Shown here: piece by piece, positions 19,449 through 29,651 of the stretch
How the letters are laid out: each line of letters opens with the position of its first letter
Position numbering within the stretch: position 1 is the stretch's first letter
From: Phaeosaccion multiseriatum
Taxonomy: Eukaryota > Ochrophyta, other classes
DNA length: 64,000 nucleotides
Assembly (NCBI GenBank): GCA_965112735.1
Contig: OZ218950.1
Span: 6,448,001-6,512,000 of the forward strand
Reading direction: 5' to 3'
Program-made: the position numbers and the translations under genes
Notes under the pieces: model-generated
What the model saw: only the letters and a program-made list of their open reading frames with translations
Told to the model about the DNA's origin: nothing
The model's database searches: none

Positions 19449-20557
19449 TTCGATTCGTCTCCCTTTGCGTGGGTCCTTTTAAAGATGCTCCCTTCCCCCT
19501 TGAGGGGACTCTCTCTACCCTTCCCTACAGCCAACGATTCTCTCTCTCTACCTCTCCCATCTCTTCCCTTGCCCTACTGCTGCACGCAGGTGTGCAGTCG
19601 AGAGCTCTTCCGCATGCCCCAACGCACCCCCGCCCCCCACGGATGCCTCGACCCCCGCCTGGGAGTGTCCGACAAGCAGAGCGTGTGCGCCACGTGCAGG
19701 AGGAAGCTCGTGGACTGTGCGGGGCACTACGGATACATTGGACTGGTGAGCCGAGCAAGGAGGGGCGGGTGGGGAGGGTGGGGTAAAACCCCTTGCACTA
19801 TCCCTCCTCCCCCTTCCACACATAAGAAACATGTCAATCAATAGCCGAGCTCGCCCTAAAATCTGTGGTCGTGGAATCCGCATCCGCCTCGCCTCCGCCG
19901 CCCCCCGCTCCCCCCGCAGGAGCTTCCTGTGTTTCACATCGGCTACTTCAAGCACATCCTCGCCATCTGTCAGTGCACCTGCAAGGTCTGCTCCAGCGTG
20001 CTTCTGCCGCAATCTCTCAAGCTCAGCTTCCTTCGGCGGCTCCGGAGCACGCGGGCGGATGCACTAGCAAAGGGCGCAATTTACAAGAAGGTGGTAGAAA
20101 AGTGCAAGAAGGTACGAGAAAGGAAGAAAGAACGAAAGAGAGAGACAGCACTCTCACTCACTGCTGAGGAGAGTCGTTGCTCCGAGGACGTGCCTGCTTC
20201 GTCCCCTACGCGTCCTTGTCCTTGTTCTTGTTCTTGTTGTTGTTGTTGTTGTTGTTGTTGTTTGCTCGTCGAGACGGGGCCCGGTGCAGTTAAACACACT
20301 TCCCCACCCTTGTCGAGTCCTGCCTAGGGTCCACGGCGTCACGTCCACTCTAGGACCATGCGTCACACCATCACGTCCACTCTTTACCTCCTCCTCCTCC
20401 CCCTTCCCTCCAATCTCCCCCCTCTCAGGCCAACCGCTGCTCCAACCTCGCCTGCGGGGCGTTTGTAGGGACGGTGAAGAAGGTGTCAGGCTCCAACACC
20501 TTGAAGCTCATTCACGAGCAGGTCCTCGAGAGCAGCAGCAGCAGCTCCTACAGCAGG
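19284..20557 (+). pseudogene. RNA polymerase III largest subunit (RPC1), N-terminal fragment
   Basis: Four exons, 19284-19370, 19590-19745, 19920-20111 and 20429-20557, join in phase 0 to give about 188 residues. The translation matches the start of RPC1/POLR3A: a KKIGHTLPRMSEFQ segment, then RTPAPHGCLDPRLGVSDKQS, the zinc site CATC..CAGHYGYIGL, ELPVFHIGYFKHILAICQC, the CKVC and later CSNLACG zinc ligands, and SGSNTLKLIHEQ. The intact family is about 1400 residues. Reading on from exon 4 meets a stop at 20612-20614, and no clamp, active-site (NADFDGD) or later RPC1 segment appears before the next gene at 20754. It is therefore a truncated copy, a rearrangement or misassembly breakpoint, or a gene continued by exons I cannot see. 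Splice sites and frame are intact, so truncation may be recent. Confidence 0.75.
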
Positions 20558-20753
20558 GTACCGTCTCGAGCAGTACCCACGTTAACAGCAACAGCTACGT
20601 CAACCTGTACCTGAGGCAGCAGCAGGGCGCCGCGAAGGCAGGAGGGGGGCTAAGAGCAGGAGTAGAGAGAGACGAGGGGGCTATTGCCTCGCCCACTCAG
20701 TCTCCTGCACCTTGTGCTCCTCAGTCGGGCCTGCCGAGCGACTCTGCTTCGAA

Positions 20754-21272
20754 ATGGCCGAGGGGGGGGGGGGGGGGCAAGGAGGCCTCGCTGCCGCTGC
20801 GCTGGCGAGGAGTCAGTTTTGGTTAGAGGCCGACTATCTTCGACAGAGACAGTACGCCACTCCGACACCCGCTCCTCCTCATCCTCCTCCTCCTCAGCAC
20901 CAACAGCAGCAAGCCCAGAGGCTCTTGGCCTCTGTCAACACCTCGACGGGCAGGCCATCAGCTCCCTTGCCCGTCGAGGTTGACTCGTTCGAGTACCCCG
21001 TGTGGGGAGCGAGGGCTGGGGGTGGCAGGGATTCTCTTCGGCAGCAGCAACCATTGTCGTGGGACGAGAAGACGTGTGATGATGGAGAGGAGGAAGCTTC
21101 CCCCCCTTCCCCTCCGTCTCCTGCTCACGCTCCCTTTTGCCCTCCAAGACGAGCGAACGACGGTAAAGTCATAACCTTGGCAGAATTGGCCAACGCAACA
21201 GTAGAGGCGTCACCGCCAGTCGCAGCACGGGAGGGCTCCCGCACTGCCAGACAAGCCCACCACCACCACCAC

Positions 21273-21310
<38 letters not shown>

Positions 21311-22738
21311 GCCGCCTGAGGGAAGCAGCAGCAGCGGTTCCACTTCAAGGAGGGGCCGGCGATCCTGTGATCAGACTGGGACTCCGGGGATGCGTGGTCA
21401 CACCCACAGTAACAGCCTCCCTCCGCCGCCGAGGAGGAGAAGGGTGAGCTTTGCAGGGGTGGGCGAGGAGGAAGAGGGGGAGGACGACGACGACGACGAC
21501 TTACAGGGCCTCTCCATCCTCCGCAGAAGCACTAGTGGCGGTCTGAGGGGGCTGATTGGCCGTGGGCCGTCCAAGGTTTTATTCGGCAGGAGCAGGGACG
21601 TCCTCTCATGCAACATCACGGCGGCGGTGGCGGCAAGTGGGACGGCGACAGTTACAGGTAATGGTAGGGCAGAGACCGCGCCAGAAGAAGGGGCTTCGGA
21701 GCAGGCTTCGGCGGGCAGCAAGGCATCTGCAGGCAGAGCTCCAGCTCCTTCGTATGCCAGTGAAGAGCGGTTACAGCAGCACCCGCAGACTGCCTCACTG
21801 GCCAAGCGGCCCAGGGGGGGAGCGGCACTCTCTCTCTCTCGGCAAGGCTCTTCGAACTGTGCCCGGTATCATGTCAGGTGAAGTCCACGGAGAGGAGAGA
21901 AGCACCTCATAATGGGGGGCGTGAGGGGGGATTGGGCTTGCAAGAGGGCGCCCCACACCACACACCACACCACCTTCCTCCTCCTCCTCCTCCTCCTCCA
22001 CCTGCTGCTGTTCCTCCTCCACCTGCTGCTGTTCCTCCTCCACCTGCTGCTGTTCCTCCTCCACCTGCTGCTGTTCCTCCGTTTAACATGCCTCCCCGCC
22101 CCTTCACGAACCCTTGAACAGGCTCCAAGATCTCCGCGGTGGGCAAGCGCCTCACCTCCCTCCTCGATGTGCCTCTGAGCGTGTCCGACGCATGCCGCAC
22201 CCTCTTCCTTGGGGGCAACTCGGTGTCTTCCTTGGAGGGCATTCAGGCCTTCTCGAGGGTGAGCAGCCTCAGTCTGGCGGGAAACCTCATTAAGTTCACC
22301 TCGGTAAGTCACGTCCGTGACGCGCGCTCAAAACCTGTATATGCTGTCTCATTTCCCTCTCCACTTTTGTACCTCCACTTGTCCCAGTGGATCTACTTGT
22401 TACTGTATCACCAACTGCTCACTAACTGCTGCTCCTCCTCCTCATCCTCCTCCTCCTCATCCTCCTCCTCCTCCTCCTCCTCCTCCTCCTCCTCCCCTTC
22501 TACCGGCCTTAGGACCTCTGGCCCCTCGGTCACCTGCCTGGGCTGACGAGCGTGACTCTCGAGAGCAACCCCGTGTGCTATATGCCCAACTACCGCAGCC
22601 ACGTGGTGTTTCTGGCGGGGGAAAAGTTGCGCTTTATAGACGGCTTGGAGGTGGGGGAGGGGGAGAGGGAGGAGAGCAGCAGCCTTGTGCGCAAGGACCT
22701 GGCACTGCAGGAAGAGCTCACTCGAGGTGGGTCAGGGG

Positions 22739-22794
<56 letters not shown>

Positions 22795-23628
22795 GAGAGT
22801 GCGTGTGTGGGTGTGGGTGCGCGCGTGTGTGTGCATGAGAGAGAGTGGGTGTGTGTGGTGGCGGGGCAGGGGGTGAGTCGGTGGGTCAGGCGATATCCCA
22901 TTGGTCTCCGGCTCGGCAATCGAGTCCAGACCTTTGGTGCCGACCTTTGGGGGCACACTCCCCCCCCCCAAACCACTCAACAGAACAGGGCACGCGTAGA
23001 GGAGCTTTGACTAAGCACGCGTGCATCTGCCACACAGCACATACACACACACTCACACATACACACACACACACACAGACGCAGATACACACGCACACGC
23101 ACACACGCGTCGACTGACTGACTGACTGACTAACTGATTGCAGGTTTCCAGCGCGTCGTGGTCCTGCAGCACATGGCAAAGCTCTTCGCCTGCCACGTGG
23201 CCATGCGCGAGAGTCTGTGGGCCCCCCGGGGGGGCCTTGGAGCGTCGTCAGTGCCTGCCCCGCTATGCGTGGAGGCAGCGCCCTCTCCTCGACCTCAGCG
23301 TCGGAGGAATCATCGCCCTGGGAAGGCTGGACCAGATGGTGCGTGCGTGCGTATGTGTGTGTGCGTGCGTGTGTATGTGTGTGTGCGTGTGTGTGGGTGG
23401 GTGGGTGTTTGTGTACGTGCGTGTATGTGTGTGCGTGTGCGTGTGTGCGTTTGCGTGTGTCGGTCCCGTTCACACGCACGTCCGTCGCCTCCGTCCGCTC
23501 ACATCCTTGAGTGTTGTATTGCCGCGACATCTCAAAGACACGCTGTTCGCTGCCTTTGTGCGCCTCCTGCTCCTCCCACCCTCCCACCCTCCTCTTCCTC
23601 CTCTTCCCTCCTCCTCCTCCTCCTCCTC

Positions 23629-23663
<35 letters not shown>

Positions 23664-24014
23664 CTCCTGCTCCTCCTCCACAGGACCCAGAGCGGTCGGA
23701 GGCCCTCCGCAGAGAGGTCATGTCCGAAGGCATGCACATGTTCTCAGCAGTGCTCTCCGCAAGAAGGCAGCAGAAGCTCAGCAACGAAGCCTTGGAGGGG
23801 GTGGGAAGGCATACGGGTAAGGCCAGTGGCAGTGGAAGGCATATGGGTAAGGCCAGTGGCAGTGGAAGCGCAGCCTCGCGGCTGTGGGACAGGATCTTTA
23901 CAGAGCTCCAACTACGACTGCAGGTGTGTAATATGAAATGTGTCTGTGTGTTATGTCTGCGAGGCATGCAGATTGAGCGCTTCTTGTTGTTGTTGTTGTT
24001 GTTGGTGGTGTTGG

Positions 24015-24045
<31 letters not shown>

Positions 24046-24846
24046 GACTTGTTAGATGTGTTGAGTGAACGAGAGTGGAGTGGAGGTTGGGTTGTGGGCA
24101 TCCGGCCTCCTATCCTTTTGCTTTTGCTTTGCTTGTGCTTTGCATTTGACGTTTTACGTGTGACTTTTCTCTGCGATGTGAATGTGAAACTGAAACTGTA
24201 GGAGGACGCTTTGGAGCTGCTCTCTGTGGCAGAGGGAATTCGGCAGGACGAGGCCAAAAGGCTCCTCACAGCCACGGGAGAGGCAGCAGACTACCTTAAG
24301 CGGTTGGGAGAGACCCCGGGGGGCTCTGATTGGGAGTGGGTGGCCCAAGTGCAACAAGGGCAGCAAGCGCAGTACGCGCGGCGCCAGCAGAAGCAGCCTA
24401 GGTCTCAGCGAGGCAGACGGGAGCAGAAGGAGGAGGAGGAGGAGGGGGAGGACGGGCGGCCGCGACAAGAGCGCGAGGGAGAGGAGGAGGGAGGGCGGGA
24501 CGAAGAGGGAAGTAGGGTTGGGCTGCAGGGGGCGGAGGGGGAGGACGAGTGGAAGGAGACGCTGGACTCTGTCAAGGGCTATCTCCAGAGGGTACAAGAG
24601 GGAGAGGCTCACTTGCGCTTCTCACCCACCAGCCCAGCGGGGGGAGGGGCATGGAGGGCAGAGCAGCAGCACCAGCAGGAGCAGCAGTTGGTGATACAGC
24701 AGCAGCACAGTCATCTGTGCCATCTGAAGCATAGACAAGGAGGTGGATGGATAGATAGTAATTATTATCTTTTGGCTTTTCACAATCGAATCGACCCCCC
24801 TCCCCAGCGAGATTTAACATTCTCGACACCCCTTGGGAAAAAATAG
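20754..24846 (+). CDS. Leucine-rich-repeat protein with PP1-docking-like motif (6 exons, one frame break)
   Basis: Proposed exons are 20754-21657, 22122-22303, 22513-22726, 23144-23338, 23684-23923 and 24202-24846. Exon 1 is disordered (Gln, His, Pro, Asp/Glu runs) and carries RRRRVSFAG, a strong match to the RVxF docking motif for protein phosphatase 1. Exons 2 and 3 encode leucine-rich repeats ([43 protein letters not shown]) and an LRR cap ([26 protein letters not shown]). Exons 4-6 are helical and charged ([40 protein letters not shown]). LRR plus RVxF recalls SDS22-type PP1 regulators, but this is inference. Exon 4 starts in phase 1 and must end in phase 0: its two halves lie in different frames, meeting at ggccccccgggggggcc (about 23220-23236). 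This is a likely 1-base homopolymer error or a real break. The donor at 21658 was chosen because it alone fits the phase of exon 2. Confidence 0.65.
21964..22080. repeat. CTC and CCTCCACCTGCTGCTGTT minisatellite in intron
   Basis: After a (CTC)n run, an 18-base unit (tcctcctccacctgctgctg-like) repeats four times in the first intron of the LRR gene. Other introns of this gene carry (CCTCCT)n at 22430-22500, (GT)n/(GA)n at 22740-22790, (CA)n at 23040-23105, (GT)n at 23340-23460, (CTC)n at 23600-23660 and (GTT)n at 23980-24050. Confidence 0.75.
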
Positions 24847-24912
24847 CGCTACTCGACATGCTGTGTCGAAGACGTTACTCTGATCAAATCACATCTTTTG
24901 GATAGATGAAGA

Positions 24913-26083
24913 ATGAGGCCCCTTCGAGCGGTAGCAGGAGGGAAGAGAGCTCTCGTATTTGCTTCCCTTGCTGTCATATTCCTTAGTGCCAACGTTAATT
25001 CCTTCGCGCTGACGTATCGGGCCGGGTTTTTGGGCACTTCTCTGCTGCGTCATGGGCACTTCTCTGCAAGAGAGGCGCCAGCAGCAGCCAACGAGTGGGC
25101 TGGTGGACGCAGCTCGCTTTCCTCTTCCAGGCTGTCGCTCACAGGTACTGTCGTGCAGCGGGGAGGCTTGCTGCCGGCGTGCGAGGTCTCCCTTCTCCGA
25201 CAAGGCCTGCACAGTCCACGCAACAGCTTCGGCAGAAGGGGAAAGAGAAGAGAGGAGTCGACCTCCCTAGCAGCCAAGGGAGGATGGGGACGAGAAAGAG
25301 GAGGAATGGGAGGGATGGGGGAAGGCGAGGACGAGAGAGAGAACAAAGTGGTAGTGGGTGCGGCGTGGATGGCGAAATGGGCGACAGTGTCCACCACAGC
25401 CGCGCTGCTTATTGCGACGGCGTTTCCCGTGGACATGACGGGAGCCATACCACCAGCTCCCGAACACGCGCCTCCGCCTGCCGCTGTGGTTCCGAGCAAC
25501 TACGCCGGATCGTTGTCGTCCTCGTTGATGGGAAGCAGCAAAGATGACATTGCCAACGCTGTCTTGGCAGACTCGTTAGGCGTTACACCCATCACCTCCC
25601 AAGATAGCGGTGCAGACTCCTTAGGCACCTCACTTTTATCGTCCCTAGATGGCGGCATGACGTACTCGCAGCGATTCGAGTCACAGAGAGCAGCAGCTGC
25701 TGCCAAGGCGCAGACCCAGGAGCTCACCGTGGTGGGGCCCAACTCAGGCTCAGGCTCAGACTCAGGGTCGGAGTCCCTTTGGCTCAAGTCGGAGCTGTCA
25801 TCGCTGCTCCAAGGAAAGCAGGGTGGGAAGACCGTGCTGAGTGAGGAAGTGGATGCGGCGGCGGCATCGAGAGGCACGGTCCAAACGACGGTCGGCGACG
25901 AGACTCTGCAGCGAACAAGAGGAGAAGCACAGCAGCAGCCCAGAGGCAGCAACAGTGACCGTGGTGGTTCCTCGATGAGGAGTAGTAGCACTCTCGCAGG
26001 ACAGGGTGGGGGCAAGGAGGAGAAGAAGAAGCAGGAGGAGAGCGCTGCGGGGGTATGGGAGGTGGAGCAACAAGCCCTCCAGA

Positions 26084-26114
<31 letters not shown>

Positions 26115-28491
26115 GCGGGCGGAGGAGGAGGAGGTGGTGCAAAAGACCTTCTCGCAGCTGTTTAAGAAAGACGTACCCGTGCTAGGGTGGCCATCAGGCA
26201 TCACTTCGAGGCTGCGCGCGGTCATCCCGGACAAGCTGGTGCCGCAGTATGTCATTGTTCTCATGCTCACCTTGCCGGCACTCACTGTCCTTCTCAAGGG
26301 GACGGCTTCGTCATCGGGGGAGGAGGGAGGAGGCGAGGCGCTGCGGTTGGTCGGTGGGGGGGGGCAAAGAGGCAATGACCGATCGTCTGAGCAAGACATC
26401 TCACTGCTCAAGGGCATGTTGGGCAACTTTAATCAACAGCCGGTGGTGGAGGAAGAGGAGCCACACGCCACCACCGCATTGGTTGTAGCAGCAGAGCCAG
26501 TAGAACGTGAGCGTGCGTACAATTCAGGGCGGCGTCAGAGCACGAAGGAGCGGGAGTCAGAGCAGAAGGAGCGCGCGATGATCCTTGAAGCGGCGGTGGG
26601 AAGGAAGCATAGCAGCAGCACCACCACCACCACCACCAGTAGGAGCAGCAGCAGCGACAAAGTTGGGTTCGAGGACACCCAACCCATCTTCGTCCCACCC
26701 AGCGAGGAGCCAGACCAGGACCAGCAAGAGCAGCAGTTGCTACCCCCACCCGAGGGCGGCGAGCGGTCTTACGAGTACCTCAAATCTCTCTTTGTAAAGC
26801 AGCCTGCAAAGGAGGGAGCAGCAGGAGCAGCACAAGGAGGGAATCCGACGACAGAGTCCAGTAGGAGAGTTTCAAGCGGACCAAAAGCAGCAGCAACCGG
26901 AGGAGGAGGAGGAGGAGGAGGAGGGGGAGGAGGAGGAGGAGGAGGAGGAGGAGGAGGAGGGCGAGGGGGAGACAGGACCTCAGCACCGCAGCAGTCGCAG
27001 CCGACTATTGCCGACGTCGATGACTCCTCTTCCGTGGGTCAGGCGTTGCCCGCAGAGGTACCAAAGGCTGGGGAGAGGTCCTACGCCTATATGAAGTCCC
27101 TCTTCGTCAAGCCGTCGCCAACTGGGGCGGCGATGGACAACACATCCACCAGATCAGCTCGTGAGCGTGCTAAGATAGAGGGTAGGCCTGAGTACCTAAG
27201 TGACTACAAGACAGATGGCGACGGCGTCACTAGCAGAGACACAACAGCGTCAGGTGGTAGAGCGGAGAGGGCAAGGAGAGTCATAGCAGGGCATGTAGCG
27301 ACGGGAGACGAAGCGGGGGCCGCCCGTGAAATGCCATCTCGCGACGCCGACTCCTCCTCGAGGAGGGCAGGGGCAGGGGCAGGGTTAGCAGCGGGCGCTC
27401 CGCCGCGACCATCCCCCGCTTCGACTGTGCTCGCGTCCCAAATGAGTGCGAGTGGGTCTCGGGACCCCAACCTTCCCCACAAGTATCCAGAGACACGCTT
27501 CTCGGGCGCCCCTTCCCATGCGAGCACTAGGAGTAGCGGTGTTCTTCAGCAGCATCAGCAGCAGCATCAGCAGCAGCAGGAGGAGGAGGAGGCGGCAGAA
27601 ACAACAACCGAACCGAAACCCAAACGGGGCTTGTTCTCTGTCGTATCCGCTGCCAAAGACCACGTCTCGCAGCACATTCAGAGCCTGACGGGGGCAGGAG
27701 AAGGAGGAAGCAGGAGGACGAGCGGAGATACTGATGGAGCGGGAGCGGCCCCGCAAAGAGCCCAGTCTTCCTCATCGCTTCCTCTCCAGCCAGGTAAGAG
27801 AAGGAGCAGCCATGCCAATGTGTCAGACGACGCAATGGCGGCCATGGCGATGGCGGCCATGACCACGGAACTTGATGTGATGAAGACGGAGCTCGAGAAG
27901 GAGCTCGAGAAGATGAAGGCAGAGCTCCAGCAAGCGGCCATGGTGAGTGACTGAGAGAGGGAGGGAGGGAGGGAGGGAGGGAGGGAGGGAGGGAGGGAGG
28001 GAGGGAGGGAGGGAGGGAGGGAGGGAGGGAGTGGGTAAGGGAGTGTGTGAGGGAGAGAGGGAGGGAGAGAGGGAGGGAGTGGGGGGGTGAGCGTGTGAGC
28101 GAGGTAGACAGGGAGGGAGGAAGGGAGAGAGGGGGAGACGGAGGGGGTTGTTTGAGTGTATCTCAAAGAGGGCTGTTTCGGAACCTCCCAACACTTGCTG
28201 CTGACAGCAACCTCAACACATGCTCTGCACCCCCCTCCTGCTTCGCTTCACGCTCTCCTGGCGTGGCTACGCTTGTCCTCCATCGTGTATCGCCGTCGCT
28301 TCCTCCTTCCCACGTTGGCGCTCCACAGGACTCTCAACAGCTGTCGGCCAAGCTGCAGGCCCTTGACCGCGAGAACAAGGAGCTCGAGAAGACTGTGAGG
28401 AGGCTCGGGGGGAGGAACACCGTCAACATCAAGGTCAGGGACACAGTCGCGCGTGTGTCTGTGCGTCTGTGTGTGAGAGAGCCTAGGCGCA

Positions 28492-28548
<57 letters not shown>

Positions 28549-28762
28549 ATTGTGCGCAGCAAAGAGATTTGCCGAGCGTGCGGACCGAGCGCGTTGCTTC
28601 TTCCTTCGCCACGGGTGTGCCACCTATCTGGCCGAGTGGGTTTGTTGGTTTCCTCACGCCCTCCCCTCCCCCCTTTACCCGCTCCGCCTTTTGCCACAGG
28701 AGCAACTCTTTGCCCTCCTCGCTACAGGACCGGACAACACTGGCGCCAGCGCCTTGTACTGA
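24913..28762 (+). CDS. Plastid-targeted membrane protein with repeated ERSYxYxKSLFVK motif and coiled coil (3 exons)
   Basis: Exons are 24913-27942, 28329-28433 and 28700-28762, all phase 0, giving about 1065 residues. Residues 1-35 are a signal peptide (ALVFASLAVIFLSANVNSFAL) with a Phe at the predicted cleavage site, indicating import into the secondary plastid. Two hydrophobic segments follow: WATVSTTAALLIATAFPVDM (about 155) and PQYVIVLMLTLPALTVLLKG (about 445). Between and after are Ser/Gln/Gly-rich spacers, including a run of about 24 Gly. A motif GERSYEYLKSLFVKQ (about 615) recurs as GERSYAYMKSLFVKP (about 715). The C-terminus is a coiled coil (MTTELDVMKTELEKELEKMK continued in exon 2 as LSAKLQALDRENKELEKTVRRL), and the last exon ends ATGPDNTGASALY. 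No enzyme motif is visible. A structural or scaffold role at a plastid membrane is an inference. Confidence 0.75.
27955..28100. repeat. (GGGA)n array in intron
   Basis: About 75 bases of nearly perfect GGGA repeats, then degenerate gagggaga copies, fill the first intron of the plastid coiled-coil protein gene just after its GTGAGT donor. A long (TG)n tract occupies the second intron (about 28495-28547). Confidence 0.85.
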
Positions 28763-29651
28763 CTGATGGGCTGACACTTCCCCTGTTTACCCCTGTTCTA
28801 TTTACAAGCTTCACCTTGCGCGACGCCACCCCTCGCAAGAGTAGATGGCGGCTGTGTGGTAGAGCACCATAGGAAAGAAGCAGCCCAGGCCTAAGCAGCC
28901 CAGGCCTAAGCAGCCCAGGCCTAGGGGAGGGGGTTTGCAATTCCTCCCAACACGACAACACGCACGAAAAGCGGCAGCAGCAGAGAGCATTTTGGGGTAG
29001 TATAGTAAGAGGCCCCCATCCCCCATGGCATGTGGCCAAAGTCACCCATTACACACTTATCATCATCCACCCCAAGTAGACACACAATGTTTTAATGTAG
29101 TTCCATCCAATAAGACACCCAAGGTAAACACTACGTGTATCGTTCCATCCACACAGACACCCAATGTGAACATAAGTGGAGTTCCCGCTTGTGCTTGCTT
29201 GCATCCCTTGGAGTTTCTCGAATCCCGCCTCTATCCCAGGGGCTGCCCTTTGGTGGCATGACGCACAGGGTCATCCCTTGTCTTTGAAAGACACAACTTC
29301 TTTGAAATATATTTTTTTAAGAGCTTAGCTTTCTCCCAACATGGTTTCTTTGGCTTTTTCTTGGACCATAGCTACTCCACCACCGCCACCACCACCACCA
29401 CCTGTCAAAATTCAAAACTACCACCAGTCCTCCCACGGCCTCTTCCTCCCCTCCTCCCATCCACGGGGTCCGTCAGAGACCACCATTCACGCCTCTGACA
29501 ACCCTTCGAACAGACTCTCTCTGCTCTATCTTCTTTCCTCCCTCTCCTTCTTCCCTCTCCCTTTCTCCATCTCTTTCTCTCTCTCACTCCTCTCTCCCCC
29601 TCCTCCCCATCCCCTCCCCCCCTCCCCGCCTCCCTCCCCTCCTCGCCCCGT
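28763..29651. other. Convergent intergenic region
   Basis: This holds the 3' flanks of the genes at 24913 and 29652. It has three tandem copies of the 15-mer agcagcccaggccta (about 28884-28925), and a degenerate repeated segment cgttccatcca...agacacccaa (about 29100-29165). A CT-rich stretch lies at about 29520-29650. No gene is seen. Confidence 0.5.

Noticed and set aside
21658-21877. Extension of LRR exon 1 to the GTGAAG donor at 21878
   Set aside because: That donor leaves phase 2, which would put the LRR exon at 22122 out of frame; the CAG|GTAATG donor at 21658 fits. Alternative splicing remains possible.
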